From positions 1 to 64,000 of the forward strand of contig DDTN01000034.1 in NCBI GenBank assembly GCA_002344355.1: DNA of 64,000 nucleotides. The letters are read 5' to 3'. The position numbers and the translations under genes were made by a program. Within the stretch, counting starts at the first letter, position 1. Every line of letters begins with the position of its first letter. Of this stretch, positions 42,062 through 53,553 are shown piece after piece. The notes below the pieces were generated by a model. It had not been told where the DNA came from. It did not search any database and saw only the letters and a list, made by a program, of their open reading frames with translations. The stretch is from Proteobacteria bacterium UBA2363 (GTDB lineage Bacteria; Pseudomonadota; Gammaproteobacteria; Xanthomonadales; UBA2363).

Positions 42062-43483
42062 TCACCCCCCAAACCCATCCCCAAACACCCCATCCCCCCG
42101 CAGCCGCAGGACGTGCACGCGGTAGTTGCCCTGGTTGTTGGCGATCCAGCCGGCCAGGACCAGGCTGCCGTCGGGCTGGATGGCCAGGGCGCTGGCGATG
42201 TTCTCGGTCTCGCCGCCGACGCAGATCGGGGTGCAACTGTTGTGGGTGATGGTGCCGCCGTTGCCGAAGGCGGGGTCGGGGTCGCCGTCGGGCAGCAGGC
42301 GGGCGACGGCGGCGTCGTAGTTGCCTGCCGCGGCCTCGGCGAGGCCGCCTAGGACGAAGCGGCCCTGGGCGTCGCGGGCCATGGCGACGGCGAAGTCGGT
42401 GAGGGCGCCGCCGCGGTCGAAGGGCACCAGGACGGCGGGCCAGGCGGGGTCGGGGCTGCCATCGGGCAGCACGCGCAGGCAGGCCATGTCGGTGTTGGTG
42501 GGGCCGTTGACCTCGGCGAAGCCGCAGGCCAGCACGGCGCCATCGGGCAGCTCCACCACGTCGAACACGCGGTCGGTGCTGTTGCCGCCGACAGCGAAGT
42601 CGAAGGACATCACACCGCCGGTGCCGAAGCCGGTGTCGGGCGAGCCGTCGGCGTTCAGGCGCGCCAGGGCGAAGTCGCCCTGGTTGCCGCTGCCCGGCGG
42701 CACGCTGGCGCCGACCACCAGGATGCGGCCGTCGGCGAGCGGCAGGACGGCGGAAGGACGGGCGTTGAAGCCGGGGCCGAAGTCGATGACGGCGCGGCCG
42801 TCGCCGTCGAAGCCGGTGTCGCGCAGGCCGTTGGCGTTGAGGCGGGCGACGCCGAAGGTGCTGCGGCCGTCGGCCAGCTCGACCAGGCCGGCCAGCAGGA
42901 TCTTGCCGTCGGGCTGCAGGGCGATGCCGGTGCCCTGGTCGTTGCGGCGGCCGAGCGGACCCAGGTTGAACGGCACCAGCACCTTGCCGGCGGTGCCGAA
43001 CGTGCTGTCGGCCTGGCCGGCGGCGGTCAGCCGCACCACGGCCAGGTCGCTCTCGTCGTCCGCGGCGCCGGCGGCGTCGCCGAACAGGACGATGCGGCCG
43101 TCGGGCTGCACGGCCAGGCCGAGCAGCACGTCGTTGCCGGTGCTGTCCGGACGGTCGAAGCCGATCGTCCGGGCGCCGCCGCTGGCCCAGGCGGTGTCCA
43201 GGCTGCCGTTGCCGTTCAGCCGCAGCACGCCGAAGTCGGTATCGCCGTTGCCGTTGATCACCGGCGCCGCGACCAGCATCTTGCCGTCCGCCAGCAGCGC
43301 CACCTTCACCAGCCCCGCGTTGCTGATGAACAGCCCGCCGGGAAAGCCGTGCACGACCTTGCCGCCGTTGCCGAAGCCGGGGTCCAGGGCGCCATCGCGG
43401 CCCTGGGCGGGGCCAGCGGCCAGGGCGGCCAGCAGGCCGGCAAGCAGGCAGGGCAGGGCGGACAGGCGGGCGATCGGGGGCAT
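42062..43483 (-). CDS. exported delta-60 repeat protein
   Basis: A 473-residue secreted protein. A signal peptide (MPPIARLSALPCLLAGLLAAL, then AAGPAQG) starts at the chosen ATG. The mature part is a chain of delta-60 repeats of about 55-60 residues, each with D..FG..GKV, LQPDGKIL and FGVARLNANG-type turns (for example GSLDTAWASGGA, ADSTFGTAGKV, LRDTGFDGDGRA, GSPDTGFGTGGV). This predicts a beta-propeller. The C-terminus ends RLRGDGVFGDGFGG, similar to the tails of two other exported proteins in the window. Location outside the cytoplasm is clear; function unknown. Confidence 0.85.
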   Translation of the reverse strand: MPPIARLSALPCLLAGLLAALAAGPAQGRDGALDPGFGNGGKVVHGFPGGLFISNAGLVKVALLADGKMLVAAPVINGNGDTDFGVLRLNGNGSLDTAWASGGARTIGFDRPDSTGNDVLLGLAVQPDGRIVLFGDAAGAADDESDLAVVRLTAAGQADSTFGTAGKVLVPFNLGPLGRRNDQGTGIALQPDGKILLAGLVELADGRSTFGVARLNANGLRDTGFDGDGRAVIDFGPGFNARPSAVLPLADGRILVVGASVPPGSGNQGDFALARLNADGSPDTGFGTGGVMSFDFAVGGNSTDRVFDVVELPDGAVLACGFAEVNGPTNTDMACLRVLPDGSPDPAWPAVLVPFDRGGALTDFAVAMARDAQGRFVLGGLAEAAAGNYDAAVARLLPDGDPDPAFGNGGTITHNSCTPICVGGETENIASALAIQPDGSLVLAGWIANNQGNYRVHVLRLRGDGVFGDGFGG

Positions 43484-43630
43484 GGCGGGGGTTCCGGCGG
43501 TGCGATGGGTCTGGAATCGTCGAACGGCATCGACGGGGGCCACGGTGCGGCGCCTTGACGTGGAACGGGCGTAAGGCCCAGTTCGCTTCTCCCTTGGGCA
43601 GGGCCTGAACATCGGGCACAGGAGGCTTAT

Positions 43631-43664
43631 GCATAAGTCATAACGCTTGATATGACTTATGCGT
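43631..43664. promoter_or_regulatory. operator palindrome of hipBA
   Basis: TGCATAAGTCAT at 43631-43642 and ATGACTTATGCG at 43653-43664 are inverted copies (11 of 12 match) with a 10-nt AT-rich spacer. The centre is 34 nt before the hipB ATG. This is the expected place and form for autoregulation by HipB-HipA. The -10 and -35 elements are likely inside or beside it. Confidence 0.8.
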
Positions 43665-43681
43665 AGGACTAGTCTCTCGGC

Positions 43682-44023
43682 ATGGCCCGTTCCCCTCCAC
43701 TCCGCAGCTATTCCCGTTACAGCCTGCAGGCCTTGCGCCTGCTGGGTGCCTCGCTGCGCGCCGCACGCATCGAGAAGGGGCTCGGGGTACAGACGCTGGC
43801 CGAGCGCGCCGGCATCTCGCGCGACCTGCTGTACCGCATCGAGAAGGGCGACCCGCGCTGCGGGATCGGCGTGGTGTTCGAACTGGCCGCCATCCTGGGC
43901 GTGCCGCTGTTCGAGCCCGGCCTGGACGCGCTGAGGCAGCGCGGCCGTGAGGTCCAGGCTCGGCTGGTCCTGCTGCCCAGGGCCGTGCATGTCGGGCGCG
44001 GCGAGGTGAAGGATGACTTCTGA
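43682..44023 (+). CDS. hipB: HipB-like antitoxin, XRE-family repressor
   Basis: A 113-residue protein with an N-terminal to central HTH_XRE (about 20-75): LGASLRAARIEKGLGVQTLAERAGISRDLLYRIEKGDP, then GVVFELAAILGVPLFEPG. The C-terminal tail may reach the HipA partner. It lies 17 nt behind the palindrome and overlaps hipA by 11 nt. The pairing with a HipA kinase defines a type II toxin-antitoxin module, and self-repression through the operator is expected. Confidence 0.88.
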   Translation: MARSPPLRSYSRYSLQALRLLGASLRAARIEKGLGVQTLAERAGISRDLLYRIEKGDPRCGIGVVFELAAILGVPLFEPGLDALRQRGREVQARLVLLPRAVHVGRGEVKDDF

Positions 44024-45281
44024 GCGCGACACGCCGCGCGAGGCCTACGTGTGGACCTGGCTGCCGGACCGCCCGGACCCCGTGGTGGCCGGGCGCCTGG
44101 CCGCCACCGGCCTCGGCCTGCAGTTCAACTATGGCCGAAGCTGGCTGGAGCGTGCGGACCGCGTGCCGCTCTACCTGCCCGAGCTGCCCTTGCAGCGCGG
44201 ACTGCTGCCGCTGGCCGGCGGCCTGGCCATGCCCGGCTGCCTGCGCGATGCGGCGCCGGATGCCTGGGGACGCCGGGTCATCCTCAACCGCCTGCTGGGT
44301 CGCGCCGGGCGCGACGCGGATACCGCCGTGCTGGACGAGCTGGGCTACCTGCTCGCGTCGGGATCCGACCGGATCGGCGCGCTGGATTTCCAGGCCTCGG
44401 CCACGGAGTACGTGCCGCGCGAGGACGAGGGTTCGTCGCTGGAGGCGCTGCTGGACAGCGCGGAGCGCGTCGAGCGTGGCGAGTCGCTGCCGCCGGCCCT
44501 GGCCCTGGCCTTGCAGCATGGCACCTCGATCGGTGGCGCGCGGCCCAAGGCGACGCTGGCGGGGGAAGGCCGCCGCTGGATCGCCAAGTTCTCCAGCAGC
44601 GGCGACGTGCAGCCGATGGTGAAACTGGAGTTCGTGGCCATGCGCCTGGCCGCGCTGGCCGGGCTCGAGGTCGCGCCGGTGCGGCTGGTGCAGGCCGGCG
44701 GCAGGGAAGTCCTGCTGGTCGAGCGCTTCGACCGGGTCCGCCACGCTGACGGCCGCTGGCGGCGCCGGGGTATGGTGTCGGCGCTGACCCTGCTGGCGCT
44801 GGACGAGATGCTGGCCGCCTACGCCAGCTACGAGGACCTGGCCGAGATCGTGCGCCACCGCTTCGAGCAGCCGCGCGAAAGCCTGCGCGAACTGTTCGGC
44901 CGGCTGGTGTTCAACATCCTGTGCGGCAACACCGACGACCACGCGCGCAACCATGCCGCGTTCTGGGATGGCGCCCGCCTCTCGCTCACGCCCGCCTACG
45001 ACATCTGTCCGCAGGCGCGCACCGGGCAGGAGGCCACCCAGGCCATGAAGATCCTGGGCGAGCAGCGCTTCAGCCGCCTGGACCTGTGCGAGGCGGCGGC
45101 GGCATGTTTCCAGTTGTCGTCGGCGCAGGCGCGCGGGCTCATCGACGCGCAACTGCAGCAGGTCCATGTCCATTGGCGGGCGGTCTGCGACGAGGCCGGC
45201 CTGGGGGCGGCGGAGCGCAACGCGCTGTGGGGGCGGCAGTTCCTCAATCCGTTCGCCTTGCAGGGCTACCCGGCGACCTGA
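44013..45281 (+). CDS. hipA: HipA-type toxin kinase
   Basis: A 422-residue serine/threonine kinase of the HipA family. The N-terminal domain runs to about 140. The ATP-binding loop is SIGGARPKATL (near 170), then WIAKFSSSGDV with the Lys. The catalytic loop is FNILCGNTDDHARNHAAFW (about 300-318), and PAYDICPQ holds the metal-binding Asp. E. coli HipA phosphorylates GltX and stops translation; the substrate here is not known. GTG-free and full length. It overlaps hipB by 11 nt. The 565 nt downstream hold no gene. Confidence 0.92.
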   Translation: MTSERDTPREAYVWTWLPDRPDPVVAGRLAATGLGLQFNYGRSWLERADRVPLYLPELPLQRGLLPLAGGLAMPGCLRDAAPDAWGRRVILNRLLGRAGRDADTAVLDELGYLLASGSDRIGALDFQASATEYVPREDEGSSLEALLDSAERVERGESLPPALALALQHGTSIGGARPKATLAGEGRRWIAKFSSSGDVQPMVKLEFVAMRLAALAGLEVAPVRLVQAGGREVLLVERFDRVRHADGRWRRRGMVSALTLLALDEMLAAYASYEDLAEIVRHRFEQPRESLRELFGRLVFNILCGNTDDHARNHAAFWDGARLSLTPAYDICPQARTGQEATQAMKILGEQRFSRLDLCEAAAACFQLSSAQARGLIDAQLQQVHVHWRAVCDEAGLGAAERNALWGRQFLNPFALQGYPAT

Positions 45282-45846
45282 GATTCCCTGCCCTTGCGGT
45301 GCCGCGTTGCGCGCTGCCCGGCGATGCGGAGGGCGTACTACGTAGCCGGGCGGACCGGGTTCAATGCGCGGGGACCGGAAGCTCCAAACACGGTGCTGCC
45401 CGTGAGCGCGCCGCGCACCCCCTCACCACCGCCCGGTCTGCGGCCCCGTCTGGCTCTTTCGCCAGTCAGGGGGGCGTTGGCGAGGAGATCGCTGCCAGGG
45501 GCCGGCCCCCGATCGTTCGACGGAATCGACAGGAACGCCTGACGTGTCGATCCGGACGCGAAAAATCGACACATCCCGGCGATATGTCGATGAAGGCGAC
45601 AGGTTTTCCGACCGGGACCCGTCCGGTACCAGGGCAGACCGTTGAACGGGATATTCATCGTTACCGCCCCGGCGGCTCGCGTTGGTTGCACCTGCCCGCG
45701 TCCCGCGGTCTGGGGAGGGAGGAGTGGGGGCCGTCGTATTGCAGACCCGCCCATTTGCAGGCGGCGGGGAGACGACGCCGATCAGGCGATTCCGACGACC
45801 TTGCGCAAGCCGGTAACGCAGCCTGCAATGGCCGCGCCGCGCCGCC
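45282..45846. other. gene-free stretch between converging hipA and hflD
   Basis: No ORF has coding character. The tract holds ATCGACACAT-CCCGGCG-ATATGTCGAT, an imperfect inverted repeat at 45565-45591, and a related ACGTGTCGAT at 45542-45551. Both sides end here, so it is a candidate 3'-end region. No clear T-tract terminator is visible. Confidence 0.4.
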
Positions 45847-46482
45847 TCACACCGCCGCCAGGCTCCTGCCCAGCAGGCGCTGCGCGGTCTCGACGATCCT
45901 TCGCCGCTGCAGCAGCATCTGCCAGCCGCGGCCGCCGAGCTGGCGCCACAGGGCGGCGCTGCGCAGGGCGGCCAGCAGGTGGGCGCGGATGCGCTCGACG
46001 TTGGCGGTTTCCTTCAGCACCAGCGGGTTGCCGGGCACGCGGATGCGCGGGGTGAGGGTGGACAGGGTGGCCAGGTAGGCGCCGGCCAGGGTCTCGATGG
46101 CCTCGGGGCTGTCGGGCTGGTCGGCGGGGATGCGTTCGGCGGCCGCTTCCAGGCGACGGCGCAGGTCCTGCTGCATGCGCGGTTCGCGGCTGTAGCGGCG
46201 CTCCAGGTTCACCACGGTGGCGGCGACGCGGACCAGCTCGGGGTCGCGCTGTTCGCCGCGGATCTGGCCGATCAGCACGCGCAGGCCGGTGCGCACGCCG
46301 CCCAGGCCCCCGTAGATGGCGTCCGGGCTGTCGGCGTCGAGGCGCAGCACGCTGGCCAGGCTGGCGGCCTGGGCGGCGGGGTCGCAGCGGCCCTCGCGGG
46401 CCACCGACAGCGCCAGGTGCACGGCCTGCACCAGGCCGGCCAGGGCCAGCACCTGCGCTTCGCCGCGGTCGAGCGCGCTCAT
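45847..46482 (-). CDS. hflD: HflD homologue
   Basis: A 211-residue mostly helical protein that matches HflD (YcfC), a membrane-associated protein that in E. coli affects lambda lysogeny and is linked to mnmA. Segments seen include [56 protein letters not shown] and [39 protein letters not shown]. The start overlaps the stop of mnmA (ATGA), so the two are co-translated, the standard order in gammaproteobacteria. Confidence 0.92.
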   Translation of the reverse strand: MSALDRGEAQVLALAGLVQAVHLALSVAREGRCDPAAQAASLASVLRLDADSPDAIYGGLGGVRTGLRVLIGQIRGEQRDPELVRVAATVVNLERRYSREPRMQQDLRRRLEAAAERIPADQPDSPEAIETLAGAYLATLSTLTPRIRVPGNPLVLKETANVERIRAHLLAALRSAALWRQLGGRGWQMLLQRRRIVETAQRLLGRSLAAV

Positions 46483-47600
46483 GCCGCCCGTGCCAGGCCG
46501 CCGAAGGCGGCATCGGTGGACTCGATCACGGCGCCGCCCAGGCAGGCCTCGCCCTGGTAGAACACCACCGACTGGCCGGGGGTGACGGCGCGCTGGGGCG
46601 CGTCGAAATGCACGGTCAGGGCTCCGTCGCCGTGGACCTGCACCTGGCAGGCCTGGTCGGCCTGGCGGTAGCGGGTGCGGGCGGTGCAGGCGAAGGCGGC
46701 GGCGGGCGCGGCGCCGGCCACCCACGTGGCCTGGCTGGCGGTCAGGATGTGGCTGTACAGCAGCGGGCTGTCGCCCTGGTCCACCCACAGGATCTGCCGG
46801 TCGCTGTCCTTGCCGACCACGAACCAGGGCGCGCCGCTGCCGCCGGCGCGGCCGCCGACGCCCAGGCCCTGGCGCTGGCCCAGGGTGAAGAAGTGCACGC
46901 CGGCGTGCTCGCCCAGCACGGCGCCGTCGACGCTGCGGATCTCGCCCGGCTGCGGCGGCACGAAGCGCGCCAGGAAGCCGCGGAAGTCGCGCTCGCCGAT
47001 GAAGCAGATGCCGGTGGAGTCCTTCTTGGCGGCGGTGGCCAGGCCGGCTTCGCGGGCCAGGGCGCGCACCTGCGGCTTCTCCAGATCGCCCAGCGGGAAC
47101 TCGGTGGCGGCCAGTTGCGCCTGGCCCAGGGCGTGCAGGAAATAGGTCTGGTCCTTGGCCGCGTCGGCGGCGCGCAACAGGCGCCAGTCGCCGTCGGGGC
47201 CGCGGCCGGTGCGCGCGTAGTGGCCGGTGGCGATGGTCTGCGCGCCCAGGTCCTGGGCATGCTCCAGGAAGGTGCGGAACTTGATCTCGCGGTTGCACAG
47301 AACGTCCGGGTTGGGCGTGCGGCCGGCGCGATGCTCGGCCAGGAAGTGCTCGAACACGCCGTCCCAGTACTCGGCGGCGAAGTTGCGGGTGTGCAGGTCG
47401 ATGCCCAGGGCGGCGCAGACGGCGGCGGCGTCGGCGGCGTCGGCTTCGGCCGGGCAGGTGCCGCTGGCGTCGTCCTCTTCCCAGTTCTTCATGAACAGGC
47501 CGGCGACGCGGCGGCCGTCGCGCACCAGGCGCAGGGCGGCCACCGAGGAGTCCACGCCCCCGGACACGCCCACCATCACCAGGCCGTCGCGCGCCGCCAT
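46479..47600 (-). CDS. mnmA: tRNA-specific 2-thiouridylase
   Basis: A 373-residue enzyme that thiolates U34 of tRNA Lys, Glu and Gln with ATP. The PP-loop is [16 protein letters not shown]. Other signatures are [21 protein letters not shown] with the catalytic Cys, ATGHYAR, and [16 protein letters not shown] with the second catalytic Cys. The C-terminal beta domain carries [15 protein letters not shown]. Normal length. It is 1 nt from the nudix gene upstream and overlaps hflD downstream. Confidence 0.97.
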   Translation of the reverse strand: MAARDGLVMVGVSGGVDSSVAALRLVRDGRRVAGLFMKNWEEDDASGTCPAEADAADAAAVCAALGIDLHTRNFAAEYWDGVFEHFLAEHRAGRTPNPDVLCNREIKFRTFLEHAQDLGAQTIATGHYARTGRGPDGDWRLLRAADAAKDQTYFLHALGQAQLAATEFPLGDLEKPQVRALAREAGLATAAKKDSTGICFIGERDFRGFLARFVPPQPGEIRSVDGAVLGEHAGVHFFTLGQRQGLGVGGRAGGSGAPWFVVGKDSDRQILWVDQGDSPLLYSHILTASQATWVAGAAPAAAFACTARTRYRQADQACQVQVHGDGALTVHFDAPQRAVTPGQSVVFYQGEACLGGAVIESTDAAFGGLARAA

Positions 47601-47601
47601 C

Positions 47602-48123
47602 TCAGCCGCCCACGCAGGCCAGCAGGGACAGCGGTGCGCGCTGGCCGGCCAGGTGGTCGTCCAGGCTGCGCCGCACCAGGGGGCTGCGCAGGGCGTGGCC
47701 GGCGGCCAGCTCGTCGGGGCGCAGCCACAGGGCGCGGACGATGCCGGCGTCCAGCGGCCGGTCCGGCTCGTGCGCCAGCGGCCGGGCGGCGAAGGTGAAG
47801 CGCAGCACCGGCTTGCGGTCGGGCGGGTCGGGCCAGTGGTAGACGGCGACCAGGTGGCTGGGCTCGACGCGCCAGCCGGTCTCCTCCAGGGTCTCCCGCA
47901 CGGCGGCGTCGATCAGCGACTCGCCGGGCTCCAGGTGACCGGCCGGCTGGTTGACCACCAGGCGGCCGCGCACGCGCTCCTCGACGAACAGGAAGCGGTC
48001 GCCGTCCGGCACCACCGTGGCGACGGTGATCCGGGGCAGGGCGGCGGCGGGGGCGCGCAGGGCGCTGGCGATCAGGGCGGTTTCCACGGGGCGATGGTAC
48101 CGAATCGTTCCCGGCCGGGGCAT
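47602..48123 (-). CDS. NUDIX hydrolase
   Basis: A NUDIX protein with the box [23 protein letters not shown] (Gx5Ex7REUxEExGU pattern). It begins [28 protein letters not shown], as in NudJ-type pyrophosphatases, which fits the operon with mnmA and hflD. Start uncertain: ATG at 48123 gives 173 aa, while GTG at 48087 gives 161 aa and lies nearer the family start. Substrate probably a nucleoside diphosphate or triphosphate; no more can be said. Confidence 0.88.
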   Translation of the reverse strand: MPRPGTIRYHRPVETALIASALRAPAAALPRITVATVVPDGDRFLFVEERVRGRLVVNQPAGHLEPGESLIDAAVRETLEETGWRVEPSHLVAVYHWPDPPDRKPVLRFTFAARPLAHEPDRPLDAGIVRALWLRPDELAAGHALRSPLVRRSLDDHLAGQRAPLSLLACVGG

Positions 48124-48185
48124 GACCGGGTTGCGGCGGGCGCGTTCGGCAGCGCGACCCTGGCGCATCAGGCCCCGCAGGGAGA

Positions 48186-48322
48186 ACCCTCTCCCCCGGC
48201 CCCTCCCCCGCCTTGCGGGGGAGGGGAGAAGTGCGGCGCCGCGGCGAGCAGCCGCTGCTGCTGGCCGCAGCGCGCGATGTGCCCAGCGCCAGATGCAAGC
48301 CCCTCTCCCCCGGGGAGAGGGG
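48186..48322. repeat. GC-rich hairpin repeats between nudix and clpS
   Basis: 48186-48233 is a copy of the common window repeat (CCCTCTCCCCCGGCCCCTCC, then GCGGGGGAGGGGAGAAGTG). 48300-48322 is a separate perfect hairpin, CCCCTCTCCCC-C-GGGGAGAGGGG, followed by GTTGGGGAGAGGGG direct copies. They lie between divergent genes, so they are not simple terminators. Confidence 0.8.
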
Positions 48323-48482
48323 TTGGGGAGAGGGGCCCGAGGCCCCAGGACACCATCCAGAACCACCGGGAGGGGTTGGGTAGGGAGGCCCCAGGCCCCA
48401 GAAAAGCACCCGGGTCACGCCCTTCCTCAAGCCGGAAAGGCCAAGGCCCTAGAATGCCCGGTCTGCCCATCCCGATTCGCCC

Positions 48483-48815
48483 ATGGCCAACGAACCCCGC
48501 CGCGACCACGACACCGGTACCGCCGTCGAGACCGCCCCGCCCGAAGTGGCGCGGCCGCCGATGTACCAGGTGCTGCTGCTGAACGACGACTTCACGCCGA
48601 TGGACTTCGTGGTCAGCGTGCTGCAGATGTTCTTCGCCATGAACCGCGAGCGCGCCACCCAGGTGATGCTGCACGTCCACACCCGCGGCCGGGGCGTGTG
48701 CGGGATCTTCACGCGCGAGGTGGCGGAGACCAAGGTCACCCAGGTCAACGAGTTCTCGCGCAAGCACCAGCATCCGTTGTTGTGCACCATGGAGAAGGTC
48801 AGCGACGGCGGCTGA
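48483..48815 (+). CDS. clpS: ATP-dependent Clp protease adaptor ClpS
   Basis: A 110-residue adaptor that gives N-degron substrates to ClpAP. After a flexible N-terminus (to about 25) come [20 protein letters not shown] with the NDD substrate-pocket residues, [22 protein letters not shown], and [22 protein letters not shown]. It lies upstream of clpA, the usual pair, with a 442-nt gap. Confidence 0.97.
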   Translation: MANEPRRDHDTGTAVETAPPEVARPPMYQVLLLNDDFTPMDFVVSVLQMFFAMNRERATQVMLHVHTRGRGVCGIFTREVAETKVTQVNEFSRKHQHPLLCTMEKVSDGG

Positions 48816-49257
48816 GCGGCAGGCGCCGGGATCCGCGCCCTGGCCCGGCTGCGCGGTCAGGGCCGGGGCCTGTCGTGTCGGTACGGGTCCGCACGCGGCG
48901 GCAAGGCGATCGTCGGGTACCTGTCGCCTGCCGGCATGCCGTAGACCCTGCGCGGGTGCGGTCCCGGTCGGCCCCTGCCTTGCCGGGGCGGGCCTGCGGA
49001 TGGCCTGGCCCGTCGTCGATCGTCACACGACCGTCACTCGCGCGCGCCGCCGGCCTTCCCCCGTCCGCCATGGCGAGCGCCGTCGCGGTCATCCTGCACC
49101 GCAGCCCAACGGGCGCGGCCGGAAGAGCGCGGAAGTCGCCGGCATGGATTGAAATTCCGCCGCGACGGGCGCATAAGGGGTCCAACGCATCGCCGGGCAC
49201 GGAGGCCCGGGGCGCCAGCGGGCGCGGCGAAGCGGCCACGGGCAGCAAGGAGCCCCC
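48816..49257. promoter_or_regulatory. clpS-clpA spacer with a weak sigma-70-like promoter
   Basis: No gene. TTGAAA at 49149-49154 and CATAAG at 49172-49177 are spaced 17 nt apart, about 80 nt before clpA, which would give clpA its own promoter. The rest is GC-rich with GGCCCGG-type inverted repeats after clpS (48838-48870) that may end the clpS transcript. Confidence 0.35.
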
Positions 49258-51528
<2,271 letters not shown>

Positions 51529-51539
51529 CGGGAATGCCA

Positions 51540-51750
51540 CCCTTCTCCCCTCCCCGCCTGCGGAGGGGAGAAGGCCGCCACCTACAGCGCCACGAGCCCC
51601 GCCCGCGACAAGCCGGTCGCGGCTCCTCCCGCCTTTTCCACGAGACCCAGGCAGGGTAGGGCACCCGTGGGTTCTTTCGCGATCGTCCATGCGGGGACAC
51701 CGCACTTCTCCCCTCCCCCGCCTGCGGGGGAGGGGCCGGGGGAGAGGGCC
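51540..51750. repeat. two hairpin repeats after clpA
   Basis: CCTTCTCCCCTCC (51541-51553) pairs fully with GGAGGGGAGAAGG (51562-51574), only 12 nt after the clpA stop; it may protect or end the mRNA, but there is no T tract. A full copy of the window repeat follows at 51703-51750. The gap 51529-51988 otherwise has no gene. Confidence 0.7.
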
Positions 51751-51988
51751 GCCGCCTGAAGCGCCACACGGGTCCGGTTGGCGATAACCAGCCTTTGGCC
51801 GCTCAAACCATGATCGCGCCGATCGCCTACCGCGCGAGTCGCGCCCGCGCGACATCGGAATTCTCCGACCCGCCAGCGCGCGTTAGCCCGATTCCCCCGC
51901 TGCGCAGGAATACCTACGGTTTCCGGTGCCGTGGTGCGCCGCCGTGCCGGGCGCTCCTCCCTGTCGACTCCTCCAGCGAGAAGCCACC

Positions 51989-52444
51989 GTGGTCGACTCC
52001 CGCCCACTCGCCTCGCCGCGCGACCGCGCCAGGGCCCTGCGTGCGGCCCAGACCTGCGCCGAGCAGCGACTCTGGTACCACCTGCGTGCCGGACGCCTCG
52101 GCGGACTGAAGTTCAAGCGCCAGAAGCCGATCGGTCGCTTCATTGCCGATTTCGTCTGCCACGCCCATCGCCTGGTCATCGAACTGGATGGCGGCCAGCA
52201 CGCCGAGCCGGCGCACCAGATCCGCGACCGGAAACGCACGGCGCGCCTAGAGAGGCATGGCTGGCGGGTGCTGCGCTTCTGGAACCACGACGTGCTGGCC
52301 TCGGTCGAAGTGGTGCTTGAAGCCATCCTGATCGCAGTGGCGGGCCGGCCCTCTCCCCCGGCCCCTCCCCCGCAGGCGGGGGAGGGGAGAAGTGCGACGC
52401 CGTCGCACCGTCGAACCGCCAGCGGCGACGGGCATTCGCGCTGA
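51989..52444 (+). CDS. DUF559 endonuclease-domain protein with repeat-derived tail
   Basis: A 151-residue protein with a Vsr/EndoU-like DUF559 domain: RALRAAQTCAEQRLWYHLRAGRLGG, FKRQKPIGRFIADFVC with the catalytic-type Asp, and HRLVIELDGGQHAE with Glu-Asp, then LERHGWRVLRFWNHDVL. The start GTG at 51989 fits the family; a longer ATG start at 51926 is poor. The last 30 or so residues (SPPAPPPQAGEGRS onwards) are read from the first 126-bp repeat copy, which also supplies the stop. The nuclease part is short and could be mobile-element linked. Function unknown. Confidence 0.78.
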   Translation: MVDSRPLASPRDRARALRAAQTCAEQRLWYHLRAGRLGGLKFKRQKPIGRFIADFVCHAHRLVIELDGGQHAEPAHQIRDRKRTARLERHGWRVLRFWNHDVLASVEVVLEAILIAVAGRPSPPAPPPQAGEGRSATPSHRRTASGDGHSR

Positions 52445-52646
52445 CCGCAGATCGCCTTGGCGGTGGCGGGCCGGCCCGCTCCCCCGGCCCCTCCCCCGCA
52501 GGCGGGGGAGGGGAGAAGTGCGGCGCCGTCGCACCATCGGACCGCCAGCAGCGACGGGCATTCGCGCTGACCGCAGGTCGTCTTGGCGGCGGCGGGGCGG
52601 CCCTCTCCCCCGGCCCCTCCCCCGCAGGCGGGGGAGGGGAGAAGTG
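52347..52646. repeat. 126-bp tandem array, three copies, with hairpin core
   Basis: Hairpin cores start at 52347, 52473 and 52599, exactly 126 nt apart. Each core is GGCCCTCTCCCCCGGCCCCT (one copy has a T-to-G change), then CCCCCGCAGGCGGGGGAGGG, then GAGAAGTG. The cores are joined by GACGGGCATTCGCGCTGACC and CGCACCATCGGACCGCCAGC-like linkers. A degenerate fourth unit runs to about 52750. The array lies between the DUF559 and Slp genes, and the first copy overlaps the DUF559 3' end. Confidence 0.9.
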
Positions 52647-52779
52647 CGGCGCCGTCGCGCCATCGGACCGCCAGCAGCGCGGGCGGGGGAGGCGAGACGC
52701 GCGATGCCGTCGCCGTATCGGTCCGGATGGAGCGACGGGCGCTCGCGCTGAGCGCAGGATGGCGCGGCGGACGCTGCCG

Positions 52780-53319
52780 TCAGTGCGGCCGTGGCCGCGG
52801 ATGCGGGCGCAGCGGGCGGTGCGGCCAGGGGCCGTACCAGGGCGACCACCAGGGGTAGGGCGTCGCGTAGATCGGCTCGTAGTCGATGCGGGGCGGCCAC
52901 AGGTAGATCACCTCGGCATCGACCACCGGCATGGGGTAGTCGTACTCGCCGACCCGGCGCGTGGCGCGTTCGCCGCGCACGGTGCCGAGCACGGTCAGCT
53001 CGCGGCCGGGCTGGAACACCTGCGGGTCGTAGAACCCGTCACGGCAGGCCAGGAAGCGGCCGTGCTGGCCATCGACCTGGCGCGGCCGGGCGCGCGCGTC
53101 CAGGGGACGCGACAGCAGCTGGAAACAGGAACGGTCGGCGGTGGTCTCGACCTCGATGACCTCGCCGCCCCAGCGCACCCGGTCGCCGGTGCGTGCCTGG
53201 GCACTGGCGCCATCGGCGGTGGCGGCCGACACCGGCACGTCGAGCGGCGCAGGGATGCTGGCACAGCCGGCCAGCAACACAGGGGCGAGCAGGGCGGGGA
53301 GGCGAGGAAGGCAGGTCAT
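52780..53319 (-). CDS. Slp-family outer-membrane lipoprotein
   Basis: A 179-residue lipoprotein. The signal MTCLPRLPALLAPVLLAGC ends with the lipobox LAGC. The mature domain has VRWGGEVIEVETTADRSCFQLLSRPL, then RFLACRDGFYDPQVFQPGRELTVLGTVRG, and a C-terminal Pro/Trp/Tyr/His-rich tail (YPWWSPWYGPWPHRPLRPHP). The GEVIEV and GRELTVLGTV motifs fit the Slp family, starvation-induced or virulence-linked envelope proteins. It is alone, next to the 126-bp array. Confidence 0.88.
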   Translation of the reverse strand: MTCLPRLPALLAPVLLAGCASIPAPLDVPVSAATADGASAQARTGDRVRWGGEVIEVETTADRSCFQLLSRPLDARARPRQVDGQHGRFLACRDGFYDPQVFQPGRELTVLGTVRGERATRRVGEYDYPMPVVDAEVIYLWPPRIDYEPIYATPYPWWSPWYGPWPHRPLRPHPRPRPH

Positions 53320-53553
53320 GACGGCACTCCTGGCGGGCGGTCCGCCGTGCCGGTGGCGTGGCCCGGATCCAGGCCGGGGAGGGCAGGCACGTCGGTCTGC
53401 GGCCAACATAGCGCCGTTGTACGTGGACCGGACATGAACGGCGCGCCGGCGTTCAGTGTCCAGGCGGGCGCCCCGCTCCGAGGAGAGACGCCGATCGCCG
53501 GAGCCGCGGCAACGGCGCGGTTGTTGCGACGGCCCTCCACCTTCCAGGGCTGT

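Noticed and set aside
22450..42062. Integrase or attachment-site borders of the DISARM island
   Set aside because: No integrase, tRNA or direct repeats were found at the two edges; the lower GC content alone suggests transfer.
45542..45591. TCGACACAT/ATGTCGA inverted and direct repeats as a regulatory site
   Set aside because: They lie between converging gene ends with no gene to regulate, and the match is imperfect.
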